Assembly: GCF_019857185.1 (NCBI RefSeq)
Contig: NZ_JAHWXP010000002.1
Location: 682,001 to 746,000, forward strand
Source of the DNA: Alteriqipengyuania abyssalis
GTDB taxonomy: Bacteria > Pseudomonadota > Alphaproteobacteria > Sphingomonadales > Sphingomonadaceae
Direction of reading: 5' to 3'
Length of the DNA stretch: 64,000 nt
The first letter of the stretch is position 1. Each line of letters starts with the position of its first letter. Below are positions 1-9,037 of this stretch, piece after piece. A program made the position numbers and the translations under genes. The notes beneath the pieces are model-generated. The model was given only the letters and a program-made list of their open reading frames with translations. It searched no databases and was not told the origin of the DNA.

Positions 1-128
1 ACCGCGACCAGATGACCGCGGGCCAGGTGCTGACGATCGTGCAAGGCCACGGCTACGCGATCCAGGATGTCTCGACCCTCGAACCCGATCTGGAAGACGT
101 GTTTGTCCAGCTGACCGGCGCGGGGTAA
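1..128 (+). CDS. ABC transporter ATP-binding protein, C-terminal fragment
   Basis: Only the last ~41 codons are inside the window, read in the frame starting at base 3 and ending at TAA 126-128. The tail reads ...LEPDLEDVFVQLTGAG. An LEDVFxxLTG ending is typical of ATPase subunits of ABC-2 type export systems (drug, Na+ or polysaccharide exporters), where it follows the nucleotide-binding domain. The Walker motifs are outside the window, so the substrate cannot be inferred. The assignment rests on this short C-terminal signature. Confidence 0.65.
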   Translation, partial: RDQMTAGQVLTIVQGHGYAIQDVSTLEPDLEDVFVQLTGAG

Positions 129-212
129 CAATCTGACTTTGCGCCGGTTTGTCCGCGAACTGGTGCACGGCGCGATAACCATTGGTCAATCACCAGCCGC
201 TAGAACGGCTGC

Positions 213-2138
213 ATGGCACATTTGCCACCTTTGTATCACCTGCGGCCCGCATGGCTGCGTCAGGCCTTCTTCCTGATCGCGCTGGCATGCGCCGTTTGCG
301 CCGGACAGGCCAGCGCCTGCGTGGGAAGCGCTGACCCGCTCATACAACGGCTTGAAATCGAGGTCGGTCGCAACCCGCTCGCGGCGCTCGACAGCATTGC
401 GCAGGAAATCGCGGATACCGATCCGCTGGACAAGCGCCGGCTGGCCGAATTGTACATCGTCCAGGCAAAGGCGCTGAACATGGGCGGTCTGGATTCCGCG
501 CCTGCGCTGAAAAAGGCGCGTAGCGCGGCCAGCAAGCTCTCGGAGCGGGCACCGGCCAATATCCTGCTGCAGATGAACGCCTATTACGACCTGCCCGACG
601 ACCGGGCGAAGCGCAAAGCGCTTGCCTCCCTGGTGCGCAGCTATCAGTCGCTGCCGGACGGAAGCAGCGCGAAGACCTGCCGCGCGGTCGATCTGGCCTT
701 CAACTACAGCTTTCAGGAAAAGCCGCGCGAAGCCTTCACGTTTGCCTCGCAGGCCTATCTCAACAGCGCCGACGACAAGTCCTCGCCCGCGCGCGCGGAG
801 GCGGCCTCGGCGCTCGCCTATCTCGTCTCCAACAGTCACGATTTCGACTATGCGAAGCAGCTGCATTCCGAAGCACTCGCCATCCAGCTGAAGCTGGGAA
901 TGAGTGACCTTGCCGCGAACGAGCTTCTTGTGCGCGGATATACCGAGCTCAAAGACGGGGACTGGATCAAGGCCGTTGCCGATTTCAGGGAGTCGGCAAA
1001 ACAGGCCCGCAGTTACGACAACCAGTATGCCGTCGATTACGCGCTGCTCGGCGTGTGTCAGGCCGCGCTTGAAGGGGGCAAGATCGCCGATGCGGCGCCC
1101 GAATGCGAGCGCGCCTATCAGGGCCTCGGCAAACCGGACGAGGCGATGGCCCTGCCTGCCACCGCGCTGATGGCGAAACTGCTTGTCGAGCGCGGCGATC
1201 CGGGGAGGGCTCTTGCGATCCTCGATCCCATGATCGCGAAGGGCAAGCAGGAGAACGCCTCCGACGACTGGCTCCTGGCGCTGGAGATCCGGGCGCAGGC
1301 CCTTTTCGCGCTGGGGCGCAACGCGCAGGCCTACGAGCAGATGCGGGAGGCGAGCGAGGCTGCGAAAGCCTTCCACGACACCGAAATGCAGAGCGGGACG
1401 GCTGCCCTCCAGGCGCGTTTCCAGACCCGCGAGTTGCAGCATCGCCTGGCTGAGGAAGAGCGGGCGAGCAGCACGCGCCTGCGGCTCGCGATCGCGGTGA
1501 TCGCGGGCTCGACCACCACGCTGCTCCTGCTCGGCACGCTGATCTTTTTCCTGCTGCGGAACCGCCGCCGCTTCCGCCGCCTTGCGATGACCGACCCGCT
1601 GACCGGGCTGGCCAATCGCCGCGCGACGCTGGAGCGGGTAAGCGCGTCCCTGCCCGGCCCGGACGCCCCGCAGCCGCGTGCCTCGTTCGCGCTGCTCGAC
1701 ATCGACCACTTCAAATCGTGCAACGACACCTTCGGCCACGATGCCGGCGACCAAGTGCTGAGCCAGTTCGCGCGGGTGGTGGAGCGCTGCGTCCGTCCGA
1801 CCGACATCGTCGGGCGCTGGGGCGGGGAGGAATTCCTCGTCATCCTGCCCGCAACCGGGCTGGAGGATGCCCGCGACATCATCGAACGGGTCCGCAGCGA
1901 GGCGGCGCTGGAGGAGTTCGATTTCGCCCCCGGTTACCGGCTGCGCTTCAGCGCGGGGATCGCAATGCCGAGCGAGGCGGGCGGCCTGACCGATGCGTGC
2001 CTCAAGCTGGCCGACCGGCGGCTTTATGCGGCCAAGCACCATGGCCGGAACCGAACCTGTATCGATGCGGGCATAGCATGGGCCGGACCTCCCGCGCCCC
2101 CTTCCAGCGCCGGCTCAGGTTCCGCGCGGGCCGCGTGA
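213..2138 (+). CDS. Membrane diguanylate cyclase with periplasmic TPR-like region (GGDEF)
   Basis: A 641-residue protein expected to make cyclic di-GMP from two GTP. It has an N-terminal signal sequence or anchor (about residues 15-37), then about 380 residues of helical, TPR-like repeats probably in the periplasm. One strong membrane segment (about 424-449) follows, then a cytoplasmic GGDEF domain. The catalytic signature is GGEEF at 537-541. An RPTD I-site lies five residues before it, so both catalysis and product inhibition look intact. No EAL or HD-GYP domain is present. The architecture suggests that a periplasmic ligand or protein contact controls the cyclase. The C-terminal ~25 residues are Ala/Pro-rich and probably disordered. 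The input signal is unknown. Confidence 0.88.
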   Translation: MAHLPPLYHLRPAWLRQAFFLIALACAVCAGQASACVGSADPLIQRLEIEVGRNPLAALDSIAQEIADTDPLDKRRLAELYIVQAKALNMGGLDSAPALKKARSAASKLSERAPANILLQMNAYYDLPDDRAKRKALASLVRSYQSLPDGSSAKTCRAVDLAFNYSFQEKPREAFTFASQAYLNSADDKSSPARAEAASALAYLVSNSHDFDYAKQLHSEALAIQLKLGMSDLAANELLVRGYTELKDGDWIKAVADFRESAKQARSYDNQYAVDYALLGVCQAALEGGKIADAAPECERAYQGLGKPDEAMALPATALMAKLLVERGDPGRALAILDPMIAKGKQENASDDWLLALEIRAQALFALGRNAQAYEQMREASEAAKAFHDTEMQSGTAALQARFQTRELQHRLAEEERASSTRLRLAIAVIAGSTTTLLLLGTLIFFLLRNRRRFRRLAMTDPLTGLANRRATLERVSASLPGPDAPQPRASFALLDIDHFKSCNDTFGHDAGDQVLSQFARVVERCVRPTDIVGRWGGEEFLVILPATGLEDARDIIERVRSEAALEEFDFAPGYRLRFSAGIAMPSEAGGLTDACLKLADRRLYAAKHHGRNRTCIDAGIAWAGPPAPPSSAGSGSARAA

Positions 2139-2166
2139 AGACCGCCCGATCGCGCCGGGGCTGCCT

Positions 2167-2694
2167 CTAGCCCTCCGAGCCGGGCGGCAGGGCGAGCCGC
2201 GCGATATGGTCGCCATCCAGCTCGATCAGCCAGTGCTCGGGGTAACCCGTGATCCAGATCGTCCAGCCGAAATCGAGCAACACATCGAGATGGGCGATTC
2301 CATCGCTTGCCATGAGCGCCACGTCGGTTTCGAGACCGGTATCGTAGGAGAAGCGGATCGTGGTGTCAGGTGCGGTCGCTCGGGCGATCATCGTGCCGAT
2401 TGCATCGATGCGCTTTTGCGCGGTCCGGCTGCCATCGGGGCCGTCCGCGTCATTGAGCCAGCAGTGGTCGCTATCGGCAGGTTCGGGGCAATCGGGCCAC
2501 CACACGCCATTGCCCGCGATGCGGATGTGAGGGGGTGTCCAGATCCCGTTGAAGCGCGGCTCGTGCGGAACGCCGCGTTCCACAAGGCGCGGGATGATGG
2601 TCCCCTTCACGCTGGGTGGCGGCGGGGTCGCCTTCAGCGCCGCGCGCCGTTCTTCCAGCTGCTTTCGCTTTTCCGGGTCCATGGGTGTTTGCAC
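2167..2694 (-). CDS. Conserved-looking hypothetical protein
   Basis: A 175-residue cytoplasmic protein with no signal peptide or membrane segment. It starts with a charged helical stretch (EKRKQLEERRAALK), followed by a Trp/Pro-rich region (IWTPPHIRI, VWWPDCPEP) and a C-terminal half ending in GWTIWITGYPEHWLIELDG. The Trp- and Gly-rich spacing looks like a compact beta domain. I do not recognise a family. An internal ATG four codons in (MDPEKRK) is an equally good start. It converges on the diguanylate cyclase gene, with 28 bases between the stop codons. Confidence 0.6.
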   Translation of the reverse strand: MQTPMDPEKRKQLEERRAALKATPPPPSVKGTIIPRLVERGVPHEPRFNGIWTPPHIRIAGNGVWWPDCPEPADSDHCWLNDADGPDGSRTAQKRIDAIGTMIARATAPDTTIRFSYDTGLETDVALMASDGIAHLDVLLDFGWTIWITGYPEHWLIELDGDHIARLALPPGSEG

Positions 2695-2740
2695 ACCGCG
2701 AACCGGGCGCGATCAAGCGAAAAGTGACGGCAGACGGTGC

Positions 2741-3289
2741 CTAGTCGTCCAGCGACCAGTGCGAGGGCAGGCTCGCGAGGCATTCGCCCATTGCCGCAAT
2801 GGTCCGGTCGCGCTCGACGCCGTCGAACTTGACCAGCACGGCCGCGCTTTCGTCGTTCGGCCTGGTCAGCAGAAAACCGCCGGTCTTCTGAATATCATCG
2901 AAATCGAGCTGCAGCGCTTTGAGGGATGACGCGTATTCGAAGATGCCCGGCCCCTGTTCCTTCTTGATGAAGGCCTTGCGATCGGTGACGATCCCCTCGG
3001 TCGTCAGGCGTCGGAAGTCGAACTCCTCGCGATCCACCCCGACATCGGCCGTCGTCAGAAGGTACAGCTGGCTCGTCACACTCGTGCGGCCGATCAGCAC
3101 CGTGACCGCGGTCTTGTCCGCCGCGCTCATGAACAGCATCGAACAGGTGGTGCCCGTCCGCTCGACCTTTGCGGATTGCGCCCCGTCGGCAAACTGGAGG
3201 AATACCTTCGAGGCGGGCTCCTGCGCGGCTACGCCCGATACGGCGATGGCGAGGCCCGCGAAGAGTGCGGCGAAAGGCTTGCTGGACAT
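2741..3289 (-). CDS. Exported hypothetical protein
   Basis: A 182-residue protein starting at the ATG complementary to 3287-3289. A longer frame exists upstream, but only this start places a clean signal peptide (SSKPFAALFAGLAIAVSGVAA, cleaved near AQ-EP) at the N-terminus. The mature part has two cysteines that could form a disulphide: one in GTTCSMLF and one near the C-terminus (MGECLASL). Secondary structure looks alternating beta. The protein is probably periplasmic; I do not recognise a family, although the size and cysteine pair resemble small invasion-associated-locus-B-like exported proteins. It is divergent from nadB. Confidence 0.62.
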   Translation of the reverse strand: MSSKPFAALFAGLAIAVSGVAAQEPASKVFLQFADGAQSAKVERTGTTCSMLFMSAADKTAVTVLIGRTSVTSQLYLLTTADVGVDREEFDFRRLTTEGIVTDRKAFIKKEQGPGIFEYASSLKALQLDFDDIQKTGGFLLTRPNDESAAVLVKFDGVERDRTIAAMGECLASLPSHWSLDD

Positions 3290-3381
3290 TGATGCGATCC
3301 CTGCTGCTGTCGGTTTATCTTCGCCCAACCCAATCCCTTCTCGCTTGTCCAATGACAAAAGCCGTCATAGCTGCATCGGAT

Positions 3382-4977
3382 ATGACACAGCAAAGCGCGC
3401 AACATGATGTCCTCGTGATTGGCTCGGGCGCGGCGGGCCTCACCGCGGCGCTGGCCCTTGCCGAAGAGAAGAAGGTGCTGGTGCTCGCCAAGGGCACGCT
3501 CACCGGTGGCAGTACCGCGTGGGCGCAGGGCGGGATCGCCGCCGTGCTCGACGCGGGGGACACCTTCGAAGATCACATCCGCGATACGATGGTCGCGGGC
3601 GCGGGGCTCAATGATCGCGAGACGGTCGAATTCGTGATCGAGCGCGCGCCGCATGCGATCGACCGGCTGATCGAGCTGGGCGTGCCGTTCAACAAGGAAA
3701 GCGGTGCGCTGCATCTGACCCGCGAGGGCGGGCACTCGCATCGCCGGATCGTGCATGTGAACGATGCCACCGGCTGGGCGGTGCAGTCCGCGCTGCTCAA
3801 GGCGGCGGAGGAAAATCCCAACATCACCCTGCTGCCGGGCCGCACCTGCGTCGACCTGATCACCGGGCGGCACGAGCTGCGATATTCGGGCGCGGGCCAG
3901 GTGTGGGGCGCCTACGCGCTCAACGAGGAAACCGGCGAGGTCGAGGCACATGTCGCGCGCGCGACCGTGCTCGCGGCAGGCGGGGCGGGGCGCTGCTACC
4001 TGTTCAGCACTGCGCCGCGCGGAGCGACCGGCGATGGCATCGCGATGGCGTGGCGCGGGGGCGCGCGGGTCGCCAACATGGAAATGATGCAGTTCCACCC
4101 GACCTGCCTCTACAATCTGGAGGTCAAGAACTTCCTGATTACCGAGGCGGTGCGGGGCGAGGGCGGGCGGCTCTACAACCCGCGCACCGGCAAGCGATTC
4201 ATGGAATTCTACGATCCAGAACGGCTGGAGCTGGCGCCGCGCGACGTGGTCGCGCGCGCGATCGACGCCGAGATCAAGCGCTTCGGGCTCGACTACGTCC
4301 ATCTCGACATCAGCCACCAGCCGCCCGAATTCGTGAAGGAGCATTTCCCCACGATCCACGAGAAGCTGCTCGGCCTCGGCATCGACATGACCACCGGACC
4401 GATCCCGGTGGTGCCCGCGCAGCACTATACCTGCGGCGGGGTTCTGGTGGACCTCTATGCGCGCACCGATCTGCCCGGCCTGTGGGCGGCGGGCGAGTGT
4501 ATCGAAAGCGGGCTGCACGGGGCCAACCGCCTCGCCTCCAACAGCCTGCTCGAATGCTTCGTCTTCGGCGAGGCGGCGGCGCGCGATATCCTGTCGATGT
4601 GGGACGAGCTCGACGCCCCGCCCGAAATCCGTCCGTGGGACGCAAGCAGGGTGACAGATTCGGACGAGGCGGTCGTCATCAAGCAGAACTGGACCGAGAT
4701 CCGCCGCTTCATGTGGAACTATGTCGGCATCGTGCGCACGACCAAGCGACTCGAACGGGCGGCGAACCGCATCCGCCTGCTCCAGAGCGAGATCGACGAC
4801 TATTACGGCAGCTTCCGGGTCACGACCGATCTCATCGAGCTGCGCAATCTGGTCCAGGCGGCGGAGCTGATCGTGCGCTGCGCGCTCGAACGCAAGGAAA
4901 GCCGGGGGCTGCACTTCACTCTCGACCATCCGCAGACGGACAGCATTGCCCGCGATACCGTGCTGCTACCGCGTTGA
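3382..4977 (+). CDS. nadB: L-aspartate oxidase
   Basis: A 531-residue FAD flavoprotein that oxidises L-aspartate to iminoaspartate, the first step of de novo NAD synthesis (NadA then condenses iminoaspartate with dihydroxyacetone phosphate). The Rossmann FAD motif VIGSGAAG lies near the N-terminus. GGSTAWAQGGIAA follows, and the fumarate-reductase-like active-site segments TREGGHSHRR, QFHPTCLY and HYTCGGV are all present. The C-terminal three-helix domain typical of NadB is complete. The start was set at ATG 3382 because the Rossmann strand begins at once; ATG 3352 is possible. nadA and nadC are not adjacent, so the gene appears to be monocistronic here. Confidence 0.95.
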   Translation: MTQQSAQHDVLVIGSGAAGLTAALALAEEKKVLVLAKGTLTGGSTAWAQGGIAAVLDAGDTFEDHIRDTMVAGAGLNDRETVEFVIERAPHAIDRLIELGVPFNKESGALHLTREGGHSHRRIVHVNDATGWAVQSALLKAAEENPNITLLPGRTCVDLITGRHELRYSGAGQVWGAYALNEETGEVEAHVARATVLAAGGAGRCYLFSTAPRGATGDGIAMAWRGGARVANMEMMQFHPTCLYNLEVKNFLITEAVRGEGGRLYNPRTGKRFMEFYDPERLELAPRDVVARAIDAEIKRFGLDYVHLDISHQPPEFVKEHFPTIHEKLLGLGIDMTTGPIPVVPAQHYTCGGVLVDLYARTDLPGLWAAGECIESGLHGANRLASNSLLECFVFGEAAARDILSMWDELDAPPEIRPWDASRVTDSDEAVVIKQNWTEIRRFMWNYVGIVRTTKRLERAANRIRLLQSEIDDYYGSFRVTTDLIELRNLVQAAELIVRCALERKESRGLHFTLDHPQTDSIARDTVLLPR

Positions 4978-5082
4978 GCCCGTCCCCGTCGGCGGACAGG
5001 CCGGGGTGAGAAACCGTTAACCCCTTCCCTGATAGCCGCTCCCCGGACGGGAGGCCTCGTTCCATCACGGAGGCCATTTTCG

Positions 5083-5934
5083 GTGCGGTTCTATTGTGCC
5101 ACCCGGCGGGTGTTTCCCCGCCACTACATCTTGCGCATCTTCTTGTTGTGCTTCGTTTCGGTCCACCTGCCGATCCTCGCTTTTGCCGGCACGATGGCCT
5201 GGCTGGGTACGTGGAGCTGGGCGGTTTTCTGGCCGATCCTGCTTGCCACGGTGTTGGGCACCGGCGCGGCAATTTTGGGCATGGCCGGTCTGCTCAAGCC
5301 GATCGGGATCGCGACCGAACAGCTGCGCCGGGTGCAGCGCGGCGAGATGGTGGAGCGCATTCCGGAAGGCGGCCCCGACATGGCGGGCCAGCTGCTCGCC
5401 GCGGTGGAGCTTGCCGCGCAGGCGACGCGCGAGCGGATGGAGAAGGTCCGCAGTCTTGCCGGCAGTGATCCGCTGACCGGGCTGCTCAACCGGCGCGGTC
5501 TCAACGAAAGTCTCCAGGCGGCGCTCGCCAGCGGAGGCAGCGGAACGATCGCGGTGCTCGACTGCGACCGGTTCAAGCAAGTGAACGACACTCTGGGCCA
5601 TGCTGCGGGCGACCGCGCGCTGCGCGCGATTGCCGGCGGAATTCGCGCGCATACCCGCGAGGCTGACACCGCCGCCCGCTGGGGGGGAGACGAGTTCGTG
5701 ATCTACTTTGCGGATCTAGACCCCGATGCGGCCGGGCAGGTGTTGGTGCGGATTCGCGATGCGCTGCACCAGCAGCCCGCCGCCCTGATCGACGATCGGC
5801 CGCTGGGCTTCTCCTTCGGGCTGGCGCGGCTGGGCGGAGCGCAAGGCCACCGCGATTCGAACAGCGCCTTCGATGCCGCCGACCGCGAGCTCTACCGCGC
5901 CAAGCAGGCCTGTCGCGGCGCAATCCCGGCCTGA
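5083..5934 (+). CDS. Membrane-anchored diguanylate cyclase (GGDEF)
   Basis: A 283-residue protein with a GTG start, preceded at good distance by ACGGAGG (5067-5073). It has two membrane helices (about residues 14-36 and 43-70), a short HAMP-like linker (QLRRVQRGEMVERIPEGG) and a GGDEF domain. The signature GGDEF is at 201-205, with READ five residues upstream, a canonical inhibitory I-site. It should make c-di-GMP and be feedback-inhibited. Its small periplasmic loop leaves little room for a sensor, so control is probably through the membrane or HAMP region or by a partner. It is unrelated in input architecture to the cyclase at 213-2138. Confidence 0.88.
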   Translation: MRFYCATRRVFPRHYILRIFLLCFVSVHLPILAFAGTMAWLGTWSWAVFWPILLATVLGTGAAILGMAGLLKPIGIATEQLRRVQRGEMVERIPEGGPDMAGQLLAAVELAAQATRERMEKVRSLAGSDPLTGLLNRRGLNESLQAALASGGSGTIAVLDCDRFKQVNDTLGHAAGDRALRAIAGGIRAHTREADTAARWGGDEFVIYFADLDPDAAGQVLVRIRDALHQQPAALIDDRPLGFSFGLARLGGAQGHRDSNSAFDAADRELYRAKQACRGAIPA

Positions 5935-6044
5935 TCCCATTTTTCGCTGACATAACAATTGCTAATTATGGCTGAATCGGGGCGCTGAGCCATTGGTGGG
6001 GTGTGCCGCCCACCGGGGCGGAAGCAACAGCAAGGACAGACGTC

Positions 6045-6326
6045 ATGAAGAAGTTCGCATTTTTTGCCGCCCTGCCGGTCGCCGCCCTCGCGCTGAGCGC
6101 ATGTGGTCAGGATGACGCCGTCGAAGAGCGTGGCGACATGCTCGAAGAGCGTGCCGACGCAGTCGAGGATTACGGCGACGATCAGGCTGCGGCGATGGAA
6201 GAGCGCGCCGATGAAGCGCCGACCGATGCGCAGGAAGATGCGCTCAACGCCCGCGCCGAGGAAATCGACGACATCGGCGACGAACGGGCCGACGCGCTCA
6301 ACGAACGCGCCGACGAAATGGAATGA
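6045..6326 (+). CDS. Small acidic lipoprotein with internal repeat
   Basis: A 93-residue predicted lipoprotein. The start at ATG 6045 gives a signal peptide ending in the lipobox LSAC, with Cys20 as the lipidated residue. The mature part is almost entirely Glu, Asp, Ala and Arg and predicted helical. A 19-residue unit occurs twice, at 39-57 (AVEDYGDDQAAAMEERADE) and 73-91 (EIDDIGDERADALNERADE), 11 of 19 identical. It is probably attached to the inner or outer membrane facing the periplasm. No family is recognised. It is followed directly by a strong terminator, so it is likely a separate transcript. Confidence 0.75.
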   Translation: MKKFAFFAALPVAALALSACGQDDAVEERGDMLEERADAVEDYGDDQAAAMEERADEAPTDAQEDALNARAEEIDDIGDERADALNERADEME

Positions 6327-6362
6327 GGCTTTTCGCCTGATTCGCCGGAGCTTTCCGGCACG

Positions 6363-6393
6363 GGCCTCCGCCAGCAATGGCGGGGGCCTTTTT
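6363..6393 (+). terminator. Rho-independent terminator after the lipoprotein gene
   Basis: Arms GGCCTCCGCC and GGCGGGGGCC pair over 10 bp with one G-U pair around an AGCAAT loop, followed by TTTTT. It lies 36 bases after the lipoprotein stop codon. Confidence 0.85.
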
Positions 6394-6788
6394 GGTTGTC
6401 GGCCGTGTTTTCCAGCCTCGATTTTGCGCGAAGCGCGTGCTGCTAGCGCACTGTCCCGCCAAGCTGAATCCGCCCGGCTCGATTTTCCCACAGTTTGGTT
6501 GCGGCAGGCCGTGCCTCCCGAATCGGCGCGGGCAGTGCCTTTGTCGACTCGTCCAGACCCTTTGGTGGCCCGTCCCATGGTTTTTTGCGCCGCCGCACCC
6601 TTGCGCCACCCGCCTGCCTGATTCATGTTTGCTGTCCTTCGCGATGCGGACGCGGTCCGGGAGACTTGCAGCAGGGCTCTCGCGAGGGACGCGTGATAGT
6701 GCGGGCAAGATCCGCCAGTGCGCGGTTTAGGAAACAGCATGGGGCGTCACCACGGCGCACCATTCGGGCAATGCGTTAGGGGCGAGCT
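6394..6788. other. Non-coding leader region upstream of nrdA
   Basis: There is no convincing gene in these ~395 bases; the only long frames lack a coding bias and are shadows. Three GANTC sites lie in or near it (6466-6470, 6520-6524, 6620-6624), which are potential CcrM methylation sites in alphaproteobacteria. No NrdR box matching the usual 16-bp AT-rich palindrome and no cobalamin riboswitch was recognised. It presumably contains the nrdA promoter. Confidence 0.4.
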
Positions 6789-8861
6789 ATGGAATTCAGC
6801 ACTGGCGAGGCCGATATTTCCACAATGGGCGAAGACACGGCACGCCCCCAAAGCAAATCGACGGGCGGCAAGACCGCCGGCGGCAAAGGGCAAAAGGGTG
6901 CGAAGGCATCCGGCAAGGCCCAGAAGAAGGCAGTTACGATGGACAAGGATGATCGCGGCTCGGGCGAACTGGTCGCCGAAGCCACCGCCGAGGCGATGGC
7001 CAGGGCGGTCGCGGCGAGCGCCGGCGACACCTCCGACAGCAAGAAGATCAACCCGCGCCGGTTCGAGATCGTCACCGATTCCGCGCGCGATGCGAACCTG
7101 ACCGAATTCGGCAAGGAAACGCTGGAAGACCGTTACCTGCTGCCGGGCGAATCCTATCAGGACCTGTTCGCCCGCGTGGCCGATGCCTATGCCGACGATC
7201 AGGCGCACGCCCAGCGGCTGTACGACTACATCTCGAACCTGTGGTTCATGCCCGCGACCCCGGTGCTGTCGAATGGCGGCACCAATCGCGGCCTGCCGAT
7301 TTCGTGCTACCTCAACAGCGTCGAAGACAGCCTCAACGGCATCGTCGACACCTGGAACGAGAACGTGTGGCTCGCCTCCAAGGGCGGCGGGATCGGCACC
7401 TATTGGGGCAATGTCCGCGGGATCGGCGAGCCGGTCGGCCTCAACGGCAAGACCAGCGGGATCATTCCCTTCGTCCGCGTGATGGACAGCCTGACGCTGG
7501 CGATTTCGCAAGGCTCGCTGCGTCGTGGCTCGGCCGCGTGCTATATCGACATCAGTCACCCGGAGATCGAGGAATTCCTCGAAATCCGCAAACCTTCGGG
7601 CGACTTCAACCGCAAGGCGCTGAACCTCCACCACGGCGTTCTCGTCACCGACGAGTTCATGGAGAAAGTGCGTGCGGGCGAGGAATTCGACCTCGTTTCT
7701 CCGCGCGACGGCTCCGTGCGCAAGACGGTCGACGCGCGCTCGCTGTTCCAGAAGCTGGTCGAAACGCGCCTCGCCACGGGTGAGCCCTATATCGTCTTCT
7801 CCGACACGGTGAACTCGATGATGCCCAAGCATCACCGCGATCTGGGCCTCAAGGTTTCGACCTCGAACCTGTGCTCGGAAATCACCCTGCCCACGGGCCG
7901 CGACCACCTGGGTAACGACCGCACGGCGGTGTGCTGCCTCAGCTCGCTCAACCTCGAAAAGTGGGACGAGTGGAACGGCGACAAGCAGTTCATCGAGGAC
8001 GTGATGCGCTTCCTCGACAACGTGCTGCAGGACTATATCGACCGCGCTCCGCCCGAAATGGCGCGGGCCAAGTATTCCGCCAGCCGCGAACGCAGCGTCG
8101 GCATGGGCGTAATGGGCTTCCATTCCTTCCTGCAGAGCAAGAACCTGCCGCTCGAAGGGCCGATGGCCAAGGCGTGGAATATCAAGATGTTCCAGCACAT
8201 CAGCACCGCGGCCAACGAAGCCTCGATGATGCTCGCGCATGAGCGTGGCCCGTGCCCCGATGCCGAGGAAATGGGCGCGATGGAGCGGTTCAGCTGCAAG
8301 ATGGCGATCGCGCCGACCGCGTCGATCAGCATTATCTGCGGCGGGACCTCCGCCTGTATCGAACCGATCCCGGCGAACATCTACACCCACAAGACCCTGT
8401 CGGGCAGCTTCATCGTGAAGAACCCGTACCTGCAGGAACTGCTCGCCAAGAAGAGCAAGGATTCGACCAATGTGTGGAATTCGATCCTCGAACGCGGCGG
8501 CAGCGTGGCGCACCTCGACTTCCTGACGCCGGAAGAAAAGGCGGTCTACAAGACCAGCTTCGAGATCGACCAGCGCTGGCTGCTCGAATTCGCGGCCGAC
8601 CGTTCGCCGATGATCGACCAGGCGCAGAGCCTCAACCTCTTCATCCCCGCCGATGTCGACAAGTGGGACCTGATGATGCTCCACTTCCACGCGTGGGAGA
8701 AGAAGATCAAGTCGCTCTACTACCTGCGGTCCAAGAGCATCCAGCGCGCGGGCTTCGCCGGCGGCGTGGAGGCGGACAACACCTCCGAAGCGGCGAAGTA
8801 CGAGCTGGCCGCAGGCACGGGCGAACAGACCGATTACGAGGAATGCCTCGCCTGTCAGTAG
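6789..8861 (+). CDS. nrdA: Ribonucleoside-diphosphate reductase, alpha subunit (class I), lacking ATP-cone
   Basis: A 690-residue catalytic subunit of class I ribonucleotide reductase, which makes deoxynucleotides with the NrdB radical subunit. The substrate redox pair is Cys173 (PISCYLNS) and Cys382 (AVCCLSS), and the thiyl radical site is Cys362 (NLCSEITLPT). The motifs PTASIS and SLYY (radical-transfer tyrosines) and the C-terminal CLAC relay (Cys686/689) are present. The first ~85 residues are Lys/Ala/Gly-rich and low complexity, in place of the usual N-terminal ATP-cone activity domain, so overall dATP inhibition is not expected from this subunit. nrdB is ~3 kb downstream rather than adjacent. 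Confidence 0.95.
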   Translation: MEFSTGEADISTMGEDTARPQSKSTGGKTAGGKGQKGAKASGKAQKKAVTMDKDDRGSGELVAEATAEAMARAVAASAGDTSDSKKINPRRFEIVTDSARDANLTEFGKETLEDRYLLPGESYQDLFARVADAYADDQAHAQRLYDYISNLWFMPATPVLSNGGTNRGLPISCYLNSVEDSLNGIVDTWNENVWLASKGGGIGTYWGNVRGIGEPVGLNGKTSGIIPFVRVMDSLTLAISQGSLRRGSAACYIDISHPEIEEFLEIRKPSGDFNRKALNLHHGVLVTDEFMEKVRAGEEFDLVSPRDGSVRKTVDARSLFQKLVETRLATGEPYIVFSDTVNSMMPKHHRDLGLKVSTSNLCSEITLPTGRDHLGNDRTAVCCLSSLNLEKWDEWNGDKQFIEDVMRFLDNVLQDYIDRAPPEMARAKYSASRERSVGMGVMGFHSFLQSKNLPLEGPMAKAWNIKMFQHISTAANEASMMLAHERGPCPDAEEMGAMERFSCKMAIAPTASISIICGGTSACIEPIPANIYTHKTLSGSFIVKNPYLQELLAKKSKDSTNVWNSILERGGSVAHLDFLTPEEKAVYKTSFEIDQRWLLEFAADRSPMIDQAQSLNLFIPADVDKWDLMMLHFHAWEKKIKSLYYLRSKSIQRAGFAGGVEADNTSEAAKYELAAGTGEQTDYEECLACQ

Positions 8862-8936
8862 GTTGGCACTGATTGGGGCTGTGCAAGGAAACTGATAGCC
8901 GAAATCCGCGTCCCGAATGGATGCGTCATTCAAAGA

Positions 8937-8972
8937 AAACCCCGGCGCGCTGAAGGGCGCGCCGGGGTTTTT
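8937..8972 (+). terminator. Strong terminator after nrdA
   Basis: An 11-bp perfect stem (CCCCGGCGCGC at 8940-8950 with its complement at 8957-8967), a six-base loop and then TTTTT. The AAAA before the stem makes it able to act in both directions, serving the convergent gene at 9038-9724 as well. Confidence 0.9.
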
Positions 8973-9037
8973 GTCAGGTTCGCCAAGCGGCGATCATGCA
9001 ATCGCGCCCGGGCGGGGGATGATCGCGGCCTGAGCCG

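Noticed and set aside
3229-4929. 566-codon frame opposite nadB, and similar frames opposite nrdB and the fli genes
   Set aside because: All overlap certain genes and lack motifs; high-GC third-position effect.
6747-8933. Long open frame (728 codons) on the minus strand opposite nrdA
   Set aside because: Shadow of nrdA caused by high GC; no motifs, arginine/valine-rich composition, and nrdA is certain.
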